Counted from the first letter of the stretch, positions 33,793 to 48,339 are shown. The stretch: 64,000 nt of DNA from Ignelater luminosus (GCA_011009095.1 VTPC01005541.1:21839-85838), one strand, 5' to 3'. Notes: a model not told the origin generated them from the letters alone. Numbers and translations are program-made.

Positions 33793-36700
33793 AAGACGAA
33801 AACTATAGTAATCCCCTATTAGTAAAACAAACAATAGAAAATTCTAGTAGATAATGGAAAGAAAGGAAACTACATACATACTAATGTTGTTTACATTTAA
33901 ACATAATAGATCTATGCAAATTGCTCATTTATCTATTTAAAACATTCGTTATGAATCACTATGTTAGTTCTGTAAATTAGATATAGCAAAGTCTCCACAA
34001 AGAAATTTTCTTTTCTTTAGATAAAAATAGCAAGAAGCAGAAGTGGATTTAATATGGTAACTTTTCGGACCTGAGTGAAACTCAGCAGGTGTGCATAGAA
34101 ATGTAACATGGCAAAAGTAATTTTAGAGCCAGACAACCCCAATTACTAACACGCATAAACATTTTGCACTAAACTTTTAATTCCACGTCATTAATGTTTT
34201 AAAATAGAAAAAGCAGGCTTTATTTATATTTTACTTGAATCCTTTCAAGAATGTGTCGGAGGTGTCAAATGTGAATAAAAGTTGGTAAAGACGCCCATAC
34301 GCACATGATTTTAGATCATGCACCAAGTATAACCTAAAGTAATTTGTCACGTCGTCGTGCCAAAAATTATTAATTCAGAAATAGTTCACAAAATGTCTAA
34401 TGCAAGTATTTTTACATAACGAGATCTTATTAAAAATTATTTTCACGCCCAACTACACATACAATAACATCAAAATACGTATTCGTGAACAAATAATAAT
34501 AATTCAAGGCAAATATGTCTATCCAAGAATGAATCAGCAATCCCTAGGTCAGACGACATCACTTTATTTGCATATGCATCATCCTGGGAACGGAAATACA
34601 GGCAAACGATGCGGTAAAATATTCCATGCGCATATAACTAGTAAAAGTGAATATAGCCAACAATTTTTTACTCACGCATAAAACAGTTCATGCAACCGCA
34701 AAATAAAATAAGGCTATAATATAGCATCAGGTGTACGTGATAATGTTTTATAAATTGTAATCCGAAGAATAAGCAGTTAATTACGTCAAAAGAAATATTA
34801 CTTTTATAAAACCGCATTTTCCTGCATTATACGCGGATAATTTAATTTTAGAAGCGCAGATAAAATGTTCGCTATAGCAAATAGTAAGTGGGTAGCTTGA
34901 AATCAAAACAAAAACGTCATATTGTTTTTAGGAAAATTACGCATTTTTCGCTTACTAAAACGTCGGTCGTTATGATGTCATTGTCAAAATTGCTGCGTCT
35001 GATTAATCTCGAGTTTTCATTCACAAAATCATCTTCTATTGATATAACATTGTAATTCTTAACATGTAACAAGATAAATTGAATATTTTGCAAAAAAGTT
35101 TTTTTGCAGCCGCAAAAAGGAAGAAAGATTTTACAAAGGAAATGCACACAGTAATTACTTGTTATAACATATTTATGAATACTGTTTCGTAACATAAGTT
35201 ATTTAAAGATACAATCTTCAAAAACAACAAAAGTGACTACATATGCGTATTTAATTAGCCTTTGAGAAATTTTAGTGCTGTTCTAAGCGTGTGATTCATT
35301 CAAGTGTCTTGATTCGCTCAAGAATCATCAATTCTTGCCTTAAATTGAACCCATAATAAATATGCATTTGAGTTAGTAACAGCAAAACTAATTTAATGGA
35401 AGATCTAAATATGCATTCCTATAAACACCTGTGCCAACTCATCTCAATAGTTATTATCAAATCTAATTCTACAAAGAAGTTTCTAAACTCGTTCTCATTC
35501 CATCTGTTTGTTGTCGCATCGCCAGTGATGTTCTCCAACAACGTGTATTCTGACTCCAATATCTTCACCATTAGCAGCATAAAGCCCAGCTCTTCCAATT
35601 TGCCAGTCTGTTTAGTTATCAACCAAGCAACTTAATCTTCTCGAATGACCATAATTAGGTATGAGACTTGCCCAGTTTGACAGAAAAGTCCAAGTTTCCT
35701 TTTCTGACAGCTTTTACCATGCAACAAAAGCAAAAATTTCTGTAGCTTCAATTTTAAATTTTAGAGATCAAATCTCAATTGAAAACTATACAACTGTTTT
35801 TATCACGAAGGAAATGCAAAATTGTAGATCCACCATTGTCCACTGTATTTGGATGATGTAGTTTTTCGAAAAGAAGCCAAACACAGTTAAATGATTATCT
35901 GATTTAACCAAGGCTTGTAATAAAACCAATATAAATGAATTATTATTGGACGTGTGATACATGCTGACTGATAAATATTTAAATTGCCAAAAACTATTAT
36001 TAGTCTAAAAATGTTGAATCTGAACGCCAGTCTGCTACGTAGTCTAGCTTGTATATCCACCCACAATCAGATACTATTGTCGTAGCAAAATCTAAACATT
36101 CATGCATAAGGGAACATCACATTTACAAATGCTACTTATGGTAACTTTAATTTTAAATGATAATTCATAGTTTACTTGTTTAACGGATCAACCCATTTTC
36201 CAACTGATGACGTCACCTTAGCTAATAGACAAGGCAACACGATTAGTAAAAGACTAAAGCTGTCACTTATAACGTGCAGAGATGGAGTAACCGAGACAAG
36301 CACTGTATTCAAGCCAATAGATCAGATGTAATAAAGCTATATAATGAGAATATGGAACGCAACGCAGTCTATTTTTATTCTTCATTTGAAATAACTACCG
36401 TATATAACAAAGAAGAAATTCTTTTGAAAAAGCTTAATTTATTGCTTTAAATTACTCTTCTTGCATAAACAGTAAATGTCAGAGAGAGGTATTACAAAAC
36501 AGCACTTCAGCATCATTTAATTATAATTCAGTGTACATAATGGAATTCATGTGTTTTGTTTACGTGAAATTATTTTACTTCTGGCACATTTTAAATTTAT
36601 TTTTATTAAGCTAAGAATAAAATACTGTTGTATGTTAAAGTATAGCCAAATGAATCAAAATTAGTTCACATTCATCTAGCATATGTATGCTATGCTATTG

Positions 36701-39479
36701 AAAATACTCTGTGGAGAATAACGGATCTTTTTTATAAGTATGCACGCATGCACTTTGAATGTATAACCTCAATGTGAAATCATAACCATATAAACCAATA
36801 AAATCTGCATTAAATCTGCATTGCTATTTTTATTAAAATAAATTGTACTATAATAAGAAGTAATAAGTATCTAGATAATAAATAATAATAAACATACCAT
36901 GTAAAGATTGTATGCACATATCTTTTGAGCGTATGATATTGTAGTTTAATATGTTTATCTAACTTTAGAAAATGTTCCATTGGTAGAATCCATAGTATAC
37001 AAATGTCTAGACTTAATTTGCATTATCAAGTCGTCACAAATCATTTACAATTAGCTTTTAATAGAAAGTGATAGATTTGACCTACCGCATAGAGAAGAAA
37101 TACAAATTAATTTTGAATATTTTTGCAATAAAAAATCCCCCTGTCAATAATGTTTGAATTTATTTGACAACATACCTATTTAATACGTTTAGTATTTTGC
37201 AATTAAAAGAACGTATGTAACTTCACATGCGTTCTGTTGATATGAACTCGCCCTAAACGAAGTAATTTTAAACTACCAAAGTCAATACTCTTATTAACAG
37301 TCGTAACATATGCCTTTTATTTACTCCTTCCGCAATTATACATGTGCTGCAAATTCTATTAATGATTTCAATCTAAAAAAAAGTTTTAAAAGATTCAGTA
37401 GAGCATTGAACTGGATTTTTCTGCAAATCACGGCTGTCTTAGTTTTCTCCAGACATGTTTTTTTCTCAAATAATCTTATTTAGGGTGTGTAGTCAATGAT
37501 GGACAGGAAATTTATTTTGGGAAATTTATCACAGCATGAGCTCAAGTAATCAAGGCCAACTATAATTGATCGCGATGATTCAACTGATTATTTGGGACAT
37601 GATTTTTTTAAATAATGCTTCATTTATAAAGTTATATAATTTTTTTATAATAAAATTTCACGTATCACATACCCCACATACCTGAATTCAAAATAATAAA
37701 ACAATTATAAACATTATTGCGTGTCGATAAAGCATAATTTGCAGTTTATACACGCAATATTATTAATTACCGATAATAAAAGCATTATTAATATTATAAT
37801 TGTATTGAATTGTATCACGATTTAATCTGCTCTGTTACTTCTTTAGAAAGTTTGAAGTATAGAAAATAATTTTCCTTCTAGGGCATATTCGGTCAATGCC
37901 AGGCGTGCCAACAACTAATAGCGATTATCAATAATAAATGCTTTATTTAAATTATTTCTTATTATAATTACAAGCACGTCAGATTTCAATGTTAAAACTT
38001 AAACAGCATTCCGGATGTGTAGTACTTCCGTATGAATTTATCTTTTAAATTTCCTTTACTCAAGGATCTGGCATTTTATTAATATTTTCCTTTTATCTTT
38101 ACTGTCTTTGTAGTAATAACTTCAAGTTCTTTGCTATAAACAAACAAATGAAGATAAAACACTTTTTACTGTTTTATGTCAAAATTAATACCAAATAATT
38201 TTATATTTTATACTTTATAGTCAACACATAAAATTTTTTCTAAATAAGGAGTGTTCAAAAACCTTGATAAGAATATAAATATACTTTATATCTGTAGTAC
38301 AACAACCTAAAGAAACCCATAGAAATGTAGGTGATTAAAATGGATCCTACTATCTATATTTCTTTTTGCTATTCATTTTATACTTATTATTAAGATTACA
38401 TAGTAGGTTGCCAAAAATTTATGATCTCATGTGCTATCGAAAATAAAAACATTTTTTTGGAATAGAAGTTTGATTAATGGTAACATCTCTCTACTACACG
38501 TATTTATTATTTGTTTCTTGTCAATGATATATTATCTGGTGTACGTTCCAATCCATGCCAGAATAAATAAATTGTTACTACGTAGGAACAGATGCGTCGC
38601 TAATCTATGGTAAGATCGACTAATCTTTTTTGCAAAAATCCTGTTACAGAAGTGATCGCAAGATTTTTCTTTTGATGAAAAACTAAGTTTGTACTATCTA
38701 AAAGACCTCTTCTGCTCAGAAAAATAATTCATTACAATAATATCAGAAGTTCACAGCTGAGGCATCTATTTTCAATATATGACCTAGAGAATACAGAAGC
38801 AGGTTTTGATAATGCTTAGCAGAAGCAAAACTGGACTACTTGACTACTCTTCAAATAGTACCAAATCTATAGGAGTTAAAGGGTAGTAAGGATCTTTTAT
38901 ACTTAAAACCAGTCAATAGATGTTATTCAAAAGGACTCAAAGAAGAAATGTTCTCTGTTTACAAAAAGGCGTCTGTTCATGTTTAATTACACGTTAAAAA
39001 CAATCAATTACTAATGTTTTTTCCCAAGTCTCCCCAGAACTTCCAGCCTTCCTACTACCGTTTAGCTCCTTTAACTTTTGCATTATTATATGAATCCGTA
39101 AACTCGAAGAAAACCGGAAAACGATTCAGTGATTTGATCATCGTCTGCAAGCAAAACGGCGTTTGAAAAAGTTTTTTATCTCTGATGTATCTTTTCAAAC
39201 GCTGTTTTAGTATGGTTCTATTTTTACCTGGCAGTTATTTTGCAAAACGCCATTTATGCATGCACTTTTTTTGTATTTAGTTTTGATGATCTGCTATACC
39301 TGTTTCGACATAAACTAGATAAACCTTTCAAATTTTCAGCTTGATAAACAGAATAGTATCCTTTATTGGTTTAGGTCTTGACCTGTTCCGCTTCACCAAC
39401 GCTTTCTTGGTCTGCCGATACTTCGTCGGCCTCTGGGGTTATATCTTCTGATGATGTTTGGTATTCTTGTTTCTTCCAT
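33793..39479. other. Intronic AT-rich sequence
   Basis: No gene supported. Opposed 79- and 67-codon frames at 35.4-35.6 kb, a 93-codon frame at 34.4 kb and a 92-codon frame at 34.9-35.2 kb lack domains or splice links. The last ~100 bases may be the 3' UTR of the LINE. Confidence 0.4.
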
Positions 39480-40944
39480 TCTATTTACATGTTTTACCCA
39501 TTTTTCTTAGACATTCTTGCTTTCTCTTTTAATGATTCTACTTTTAGTTCGTTTCTTATTGTCTCATTCCTTATTCTATCTTCTTTAGTAATTTCTTTTA
39601 TTCGTCTTAGAAATTTCATTTCGGCTGTTCCTAGAGCTTCGGTTTCCTTTTTTGTTTGTACCCATGTTTCGCTACCATACAATGCAAGTGGAACTGCTAA
39701 AGCTTTGTATAGTCGTATCTGTGTGTCTAATCTTGCTTTATTCTTAAATGTAAGTTATGTCGCATCCTAAGTAGTTAAAATGTGATATTTGTTCTAGGAT
39801 GTGTTTTGTAGTATTATATTAGTTCTTATACCATCTTTTCCCCAGTGCGCCATTGTCATTGTTTTCTTAATTGATATTTTTCCATCATAGTCTGTTACTA
39901 TTTTATCTAATAGGTATACTTGCTTTTGTAGGTCATTTTCGTTTGGTGCTATAAGTACTTTGTCATCAGCGAAGAGTAATATATTGAGAAAGTAGTTTGC
40001 ATTCATCTTTATTTCTTTTGGAGCTACTTCTTTCCATTCTTTTATTATTTGATTTATATATAATATATTAAAAAGTGTGGGTGAAAGTGGGCACCCTTGT
40101 CGTAGTCCTCTGTTTGTGCATTCATATATATGTCCTCTAGCTATTTTAAAGCTTGTCATAGTAGCAGCTCTGTATTACTTTTATTAGATGCCTAGGAAAT
40201 CCATTGTTTTGGAGTATATCCCATAATTTCTTCCTGTTAACATAATCAAAGGCCTTTTCGAGGTCAATGAACGCTAAATGTGTTTCTAGATTATACCCTC
40301 GTCGTTTTTGTATTAATTGTTGTAAAATAAACACATTATCAATTGTAGATTGTCCTTTCCTGAATCCACTTTGTTCTCCCATTAGTTTTGTTGCGGTTAT
40401 TGTTTGTAATCTTTTAGTTATAATTTTTGAGTATATTTTATATGTCGCATTTAGCAAGCTTATACCTCTACAGTTATGGGTGTATCTCCATTTTTGTATA
40501 TAGGTTGTACGATACTGCGCCCCCAACTTGCTGGTGTTCTTGCTTGCTGCCAGCACATATTGTATAGGTGTAGGAGTTTGTATTTTAACAGGAGGCCTCC
40601 ATATTTGTATAGCTCTGCGCTTAAGCCATCTGTTCCTGGGGCTTTTCTATTTTTGGTCTTATTTATCGCTTCATTTAGTTCTGCCATAGTTAATAGACCT
40701 ACACATACTCCGTGCAGTTCTTCCGTGTTTATTCCTTCTTTCCTTTTATCTTGATTATTACCTGTCCATAGCGTTCTATAATATTCTAACCATTTTGCTT
40801 CAGTAATTTTGCTTATATTTATTGTATCCTTTTCATTTCTATTTAGATGTTTTATTGGATTGAGTAGCTCGAAAGTGTTGTTGCTGGTCCCAAGCCCGGA
40901 TAAAGGAGGAGGGTTGTGCAAATGGGCTAGTAACCCATCCACTT
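39480..40944 (-). mobile_element. 5'-truncated, frameshifted LINE (non-LTR retrotransposon)
   Basis: Overlapping minus-strand frames read as one reverse transcriptase in N-to-C order: RKAPGTDGLSAELYKYGG (about 40.6 kb), NCRGISLLNATYKIYSKII, EQSGFRKGQSTIDNVF, FIDLEKAFDYVNRKKLWDIL, GLRQGCPLSPTLFNIL, and the catalytic FADD box at 39962-39973. It ends with the LINE-type tail MYGSETWVQTKKETEALGTA-EMKFLRRIK...DRIRNETIR. At least three frame changes and stops make it inactive. The endonuclease domain is absent. I see no poly(A) tail or target duplication. Confidence 0.88.
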
Positions 40945-43900
40945 AAAAAAAGCAAATTACTAAAAAATTCACCAATAGTCTTGGAAAGGACGGATCAAAC
41001 GATGACGACCAAAGCAAACGATTAAAGGACAAAAGAATATATGTATACCTGGAAAAGTAAACTCTTTTGGACATCGTGTATATTGAGTGTTTATAAAAGA
41101 AGCAATTAAGGCCAATGCCATTTTAACTAGTTCAGCATCTCAAGGCCTAGTATATATAACAGTTTGTCTAGCAACGCTCCCAAAAATCGTGGCGCCCAAA
41201 GCCAAGACCTCAGGAACCTTACGGAGAAAGTTACCCTGATTAAGAATTATTTATCAATTATTTTAAGAAATTACAAAGTTGCACTCTGCTAGTTTTTGCT
41301 CATACATGGCAAGTCGCGAACCAAGCAGTTTCGTGGAAAAATGGAATCATTACCAAATTGTTTTAGAAAATGTGCAATCCGCAAATAAATCTATCTCAGT
41401 ATTTGAAGGGGCTTTAAATATTGGTTAAAATAGTAAACAAGTAATTTCAAAGCATATATTAAAACTCACTCTAGATAAGATAGCGTACCAGTAGTTTTTA
41501 ACATTCTAAGATAAAATCAGGCTCAAAAGTGGGTCGACCCTGTAGAAACTATAAAGAAATCAAAATATAAGTTGTGTTGGAGGATTCATTGGAAATTATT
41601 CTTGATTATTCTATTGACATAGGGCTCTCTCGCTATATTCTAGATGTTATCACAGGTAGTGGAAGCTGAATTTACCAAAACACAATTTTTAAACAAATAT
41701 ATTAGAATCCTAATTTTATCGTACTGTACACTTCTCAATAGGAAAGTTCTTAAGCAGTGCCCACATTCTAGCAATGATATGCTGAACAGGAGAGCTTTTG
41801 GATAAATCAGAAATCAAAGTATTTGCTCACCCACTATGTTTTTCATTCAAGTTCTATAAATCAAGGAAAGGAAATAAGAATACCTCTTTGAGGCACCACA
41901 ACATGCTGCAGACATTCAGAAGTAATTCCAAACCAAGCCAGTGAAAAACCCAGTGATTATGTACAAAGATGAGAAAAAGTACTCAGAAACATTAAATGAA
42001 ATTGGGCTTCTATGCTAACAGGATAACTCTCATAACTTTGATATTCTAAAAAGTCCAGTAAAAATGACCCGAACTTTAAAAATGAGAAATTCAAGTTTCT
42101 AGGTGATTACCTCTGAAACAGTTGTAATTATAGTGTAGATCAGCCTAATCTGTATGTTAAATACCTATCAATAGTGAGGCTGCTAGAATCAAAGATGATG
42201 TGATTCCTAGTTCTTCTTAAACTTGAATACTAGTGACATATGTTTGCTCTGAGCTGTCTTCTAATATGACACAGAAATGTAATTTTTAAAAACAATTACG
42301 TGATAATTATAAAGGAACAGGTGCTGGTTGTAAACTATACACCTTAGATCAATAGAGCAGTTTTAATTTTGATCAAAACAATTGAGGAATTTAATCTATT
42401 AGAGGTTTAGGTTTACTCTTCTACAAATTCTCATTTATTTGCTTTTCTGGAAAGTCAGTAGGATTTCTATACAAGCTAAGTAAAGTAAAAAACCTGTGCC
42501 TACACTAATCACATTCTTCAGAATCTAATTTATCAAAGCTTGTAACTTCTTGTAGTGTAAGAAGGAAACCGTTTACAGTGCGAGTATACGTTCAAATTAA
42601 AGGATTCCTTTATTTTAAGTGATGGAAATGCTGAGAATGAGACAGACATTGATGTTTTCATTTCAAGTTAAAAAGAGATTCTATTTGGGAAACTTTTGGT
42701 GTAGAACTTAGTAAGATCAATTCAGTAAATGCTATCTACTTACATGCCAAATATAGTTTTGCCATAATGTGAGAAAAAGAATTCTCTTTAATATATCTTG
42801 TAGCTAGTCTTACATTAGCAATATCTATTATGGAACCAATGGAACAGTTATATATAGTAAAAGGTATATTAAAATTTAGCAAAAATAAGCAATTCTAATG
42901 AAATCCTTTACATCTTTAGTTCAATTGGAAATTTCTTCAATCAAGTTGTGAACTATAAGAACCTAAACGCAAGAAGTTATAGCATTAACGCATTATATGT
43001 GCAAGAATTTTACCTTAATTATATCAGGTGTCAAAAAGATATTACTCTAAAGCTAGTAGCCCAGCAGCAATTTTCCAAAACGAAATATTTAATTAAAATA
43101 TCAAAACTTTTATTAATAGCCAAACGTGTATGTATAAATGATAATCTTAAGATGGTAATCAAGAGCAACAATTAAATTCGCGTAGATTTAGAACAAAAGA
43201 TAGAAATGAAAATAAACAGGTCATGTTCTTGAACTAGAATCTACAAGAGGTAAAGAGGACGCCCCAGAACAACTTGGAAACACTCCACTGTAGAGCAAAC
43301 AAGATTTGTTTTTAAGCAAGAACATTAGAAGAGAATTTTGCAGATGTTTTATGCTTTGGGTACCCCAAAACTATTTGTTATATGACTTAGAAGCTTCATT
43401 ATTACGGATCAGTACAAATACAATGTTCATCAAATCAATAAAATAAAACCATATACCAATTTTAAAAGATCTACCTACTGATATTGTTTATTATAAAAAC
43501 ATTCTTGGAACAAAAATCCAATCACATAATTTTCTTTTCCAATTTTAAATATAAATCTTTAAATTAAAGTATATTTTACATTATATTTGTTTTTGATTTT
43601 AATTAAAATGATGTCACAGTAAGATTAATATAAATAATACATACTAAAGGAGGAAGGTGTTACAAATACTTGAGATTCCTTTTCCTAAATTTCACTCGCA
43701 GCATGTCCTCAACAAATTCTTTTAAATTTCTCCACGTGTGAAAACACATTCAATAAATACTCGAATAAAATTCTGAACTTTAAAACCTCCTACGATCTTT
43801 ATTTTAATAAAATGCTCATAAATACAAAACTCCAGACAACAATTATTATAACAGTATAAACACAAATATAAATTACATAAAAACGCAACAAAAAGAAAAT

Positions 43901-44783
43901 TCCAATTTCTCTCAAAACATCCTGGCTGAGACCCTTTCCGACACGTGTACAATAAAAAATAAATCATCTCTTGCAGATTTTTTTGTGCAAGTTCATGAAA
44001 CGTGTCTTAGTATGGATATTACAAGCCTAACCCAAAAATAAAATACATTCATTGTTGGCGCACTCGATTTGTATTTCAAGCTGAGTTCAATAGCCCCTAA
44101 ATATCTAAGATGAGTATTCAAATAGATATACATATAAAAAAACCAAAAATAAAATGTCTAGCCTCACGCAATAGATAATGCGTTGGTTTTCATTCTAATC
44201 CGGTAGTCCTTTACTTCCTAAAACTTTATGAGTTTAATCACACTGTATAAATAACATTTAACGGAAGGAACAACCGCAACTGTAATATATGTAGAGTTTA
44301 CAAGTTGCTTCCAAGTTCTTTTTTCTTTACTACATAAACAGTATATGAAATTAAAAAAGTAATAAAAATTACGTATCTATTCTTTATTATATAGTATTAT
44401 ATATACATTCTTATACAGTAAAGCTAAAAAAGAAACTTTTCAATTAATTATAGTCACATAAATATAAAACAACAGTCTAGACATACTATGAATTTGCATC
44501 AGTTATGTTCGCTCTTATTACATACTACACATGCAAATAAACTGCATACCATTGGCATTTATTTTACAACCAGCTATTACAATTTTACAAGTCTCTATAA
44601 AAATATTATTTTTACTTTATCTACTTTTATTGTATTATTATAATTGCAAATATTTCTGCTAAGTAGCATATTAAAAGACAATAATAGTAATAATAGTACA
44701 TGCTGGTATAAATTAAAAATTATAATTAAACTAATAATATTATAAGAGATAATACAGAAGTCTTTTATTTAAGGTTTACGCCC
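40945..44783. other. Intronic sequence and 3' flank of the proline-rich gene
   Basis: No gene seen. A string near 41068 (CTTTTGGACATCGTGTATAT) resembles one end of the 855-bp element and may be a relic. The part next to 44783 is 3' UTR; AATAAA on the minus strand occurs at 44764-44769 and further down. Confidence 0.4.
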
Positions 44784-47700
44784 TTATTCCTGTTCTACGT
44801 TAGGGTTAGTTCGACCATTCAATTTTTCCAAACCACCTTGTAACCTATAAAATATACAAAAAAAACATGCTTGTTAATGTTATTGAAAAAAAATGTATAC
44901 ATAAATAAAAATAATTCTACATATTATTATAAACTAGAAATTTAAAATAATTATAAGACTAATTACATGCAACAAATTCATTCGAGCCCATTCATACGAA
45001 GTACAACAAAAGAGAGACTACAAGAATTTATTATTGGCAAGGCAAAGAGAACTTTTAATTGTTGCTTATATGAAGTACAATAATGATTATTAGTCATAAT
45101 TAATTATAGAGATGGGTATTTACAGTAAATACTTTATAGGAAGATTGTAATAACTTATGATAGTTCTTGGAAAATTGGCCCTTAAAGAATTTATACTCGA
45201 CATATTACGCAGTTGTATTACAATGACACAAGTATATTAGGTTAAATGTACATATGCGAGTCAAAATCATTTTTATGTAATTTCCAGTTTATCAATGGAT
45301 ATTTGAACACATATGAATCACAGCTATTTCGAAATGAAGTCTAAGATAAAAGGATAAATATGTTTGATAGATAACAATGATAACATAAAATGATAATAAC
45401 GTCCAAGAAAAATATTGTGTAGGAAACTGCTGTCATTTAATAACAATTGCAAGTTTCAACATAGTTTTGCAGAAAATGAGCACCACTGCAATTTGATTTA
45501 ATAACAACAAACTGTTTTGCAGGCATGACACTGAAAAGTTCAAGCACATTCAGAACTGTACACTGTACTTAAAATACAAAAGTATTTTTGAAGTACACCT
45601 GAACAACAACAATTGATGAATTCGGAAGCTAAAATATAACCATACATAACACAAAGTAATAAATCATTCCCTACTCTAATACAATTTGTTAAAATAATTT
45701 ATGGATATAACACAAAAAAAATTCTAATTGTGAACATTGCATTTGAAACACAATAATGTACATTGCGTCTCACTAAATTCTAAGTGAACCCTGTACATAT
45801 ACGTTAAAAAAATCAATCAGAATTCAGGATAAAATGCCCTTTAAAATACGTGATTGATAAATATTCAACACACAATAAAAAATAAAAATGTAAATATTCT
45901 GTTACGTTTTTTGAAATTCCTCTCTTATCAATTATGTGTCATTCATGCAGGTAACCGAAAGTTTCCAAGCTAATATACAGCTATTTTATTACCTATCAAT
46001 TATCTTTGACGTAAACAATTCCTTATCAAAACAGATTAGCAGAAATTAAAGTTTACCTAGAACGTTTGCTGTGAATGTGTTTTGTTTGACAAGTGGGTCG
46101 ATAACTTTTATCTTTGCTAATAAGTGCATGTTATCTGCAGTTATATTAGTATTGATGAGTTCAAATCATTGATTCTATAAAAACATCAGACAAAAAACAA
46201 AAAATATTAAAATAAATTAAATTCTGATAATACAATATCAACATGACGGGGTTAAAAATAAAATACTGCCTTCTTAAAAATATATAAATGATTAGATTGA
46301 AAAACCAATAATAAATTACTATGAATGTATTAATGTACAACAACAGCATTATTGTTGCACATACAACAAATTAAAATCACTTTCACATTCCTAAAGTTCC
46401 CCAAACAAAATACATTTTTCCAACGTCTTTTATCATAACCTTAATTTCAAAATGCTCTAAAATATTAATACTGAAGATCTGGATATTTAACATGTTCAAT
46501 TAACCAAAATAACAATGGATTTTGCAATTCAATTTCCTAAAGTTTTCAGAATTCAATTCATTCACTCACACACTCTTTAACATAAAAACATTTTAAAAAA
46601 ATTAACAAATAAAAAACAAGACTTACGCTATACTTTCCAGCTGCTTAGAAACTCCTTTGTCTTCCCTAACCATATTCCTAGGTAACGTGGCTATCATATC
46701 ATTGGCTTTATTATTGTAAGCCCCAAGAAGACCACGGTACGTGTTGTACACTAACTTTCTTACATTAGGGTCATTCTTGCTCACTTTCGTTGCGGTATCC
46801 GTTATGGGTACAACAGTTGTAGTATTAAAATCTACATTTCCGCTTGAGCTAGGGCTACTTCTGCCACTAATTACTTTAGGTGGTTGTGTTTGAGGGAGCT
46901 TTGGAACTTCCGGTGTTACAGATTTTTGAGACTGTACTATCATAGATGAGTTTTCAACCTTCGAAAATGATTTTTGCAAATCTGCAATTTTTTGAGACTG
47001 TCTTGGTAAGGTGACATCTATATGTTGAAGTCGTTTTGACATAGTTGGTGAGAATACGGGAAACTTTGGTGGGGCAGAATTTTCACCATTTTTGACTTGC
47101 TTTGTAAGTACTGGAGAGGACGGCACAAAAGATTTTGATTGAGGGAAGTTTTGTGAACTTGGTTGTTGTTTTGGAATTGGTGGAGGTGGAGATGATGGAA
47201 GTTTTGGTGGTTGTGGTGGTAATTTAGGCATAACTGATACGTAAGTTTTACATTTCTGATTTGAATCATCTTGACATTTAGAAACGTTATCAGTGGTTTC
47301 ACATAAGGAACTTGTGGTAGCACCATTTGTTGTTTCATTTTGTTCTAATCGTTCTAATTCTCTTCGTCTAGGTAGCAAATGCTGAGTCAGTATTTTAGCT
47401 AAGTTTGCAGCAGCAGCATTATTTGCTGGAAGTTTTTCTGGTTGATTCTGCTGATTTGCATTTGAATCACTATTCTGTACCTTAACTGCTTCCCATTTTT
47501 TTGCTGTTGTGTGTTTTAATTGTTGATTATTTAAATCTAAAATGGGTGGAGGTGGAGGAGGCGGAATAAATTCATTTGTTCCGCTATGACAATCGCCACA
47601 ATTTATTTTTGATTCAATAAGAGGAGGTGGTGGTGGTGGTGGAAGAATTTTGTTAATTTCATCGTTATGTGATTCTAGCTGGGATAGGGATGAATCTGTA

Positions 47701-48332
47701 GTTCTATTAATTTTACTATTAAGTTCATGTTGTGATTCAAAACACTGAGATAATGCCATTTTTATTTCCCTATAATTTCCAAGCGAGGGCCTTGGTACAG
47801 TATTTATAGCTGCATCAGTTTTGTCTTCATCTTTTTCTAGTACATCACCGTTGATAGTCGTCATATACACTTTTTCAGATTCATTTTTCGGTTGTTCCAA
47901 AGGGTCATTAACTTGTATAACTATTTCACTCTTGACTATATTTTGCTTAGATGCAACATTAGGTTTAACAGAACTAAATTTCTTATTATTATAACTTTCC
48001 ATGTAATTTCTAAATGAGCCAGTTCTTGTTGCAATTGTATTTGATTCAGATTTTTGTGAAACCTTAGAGCTACTACCGTTAATTTCAGAATTCAGACTAG
48101 ACGTTGAAGTATTATTACTTTTACTGTCAGATAGCTTACATGAAGATGAAATTCCACTATCGGTGGACGATACACTTTCTTGATCATCTTTGGAATTCTT
48201 ATCACCATAACTTTCCAGAAAATCCCTGTATGATTTATATTCCCCTCTTGCTGTACCACTGTTCATCCTCACAACTTTACTTTTCGTTGGTAAAGTAGAG
48301 GAATTATAACCGGAATTTACAATGTCCCTCAT
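44784..48332 (-). CDS. Proline-rich, probably actin-associated protein (2 exons)
   Basis: Exon 1 runs 48332-46627 (ATG MRDIVNSGYN; an in-frame TAA lies upstream) to a GC/GTAAGT donor in phase 2. Exon 2 is 44844-44784, after a TATTTTATAG acceptor, adding LQGGLEKLNGRTNPNVEQE and a TAA. The total is 588 residues. Seen: two related N-terminal motifs (YKSYRDFLESYGDK; FRNYMESYNNKK), two acidic/hydrophobic-flanked polyproline runs (ILPPPPPPPLIE; FIPPPPPPPILDL), a KLPPQPPKLPSSPPPPIP segment, and a C-terminal block KLVYNTYRGLLGAYNNKAND-MIATLP. Family knowledge: [FL]PPPPP-type motifs bind EVH1 domains and profilin. A cytoskeletal adaptor role is inferred; I do not recognise the named family. It lies in the proposed 47-kb intron, same strand. 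Confidence 0.82.
44845..46626 (-). other. Intron of the proline-rich gene
   Basis: 1782 nt, GT...AG on the minus strand (donor GTAAGTCTTG, acceptor TATTTTATAG). AT-rich with no convincing open frame, repeat or RNA gene. Confidence 0.7.
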
Positions 48333-48339
48333 CACGCAT
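48304..48339 (-). promoter_or_regulatory. Upstream ORF overlapping the start codon
   Basis: An ATG seven bases upstream of the main start opens an 11-codon out-of-frame ORF ending in TAA inside the main coding region (MRDEGHCKFRL). If the leader includes it, it could lower initiation at the main ATG. The main ATG has G at -3; the upstream one has T at -3, so leaky scanning is likely. Confidence 0.45.

Noticed and set aside
39378-39770. 130-codon forward frame
   Set aside because: Antisense of the LINE tail (MYGSETWV...), which reads clearly on the minus strand.
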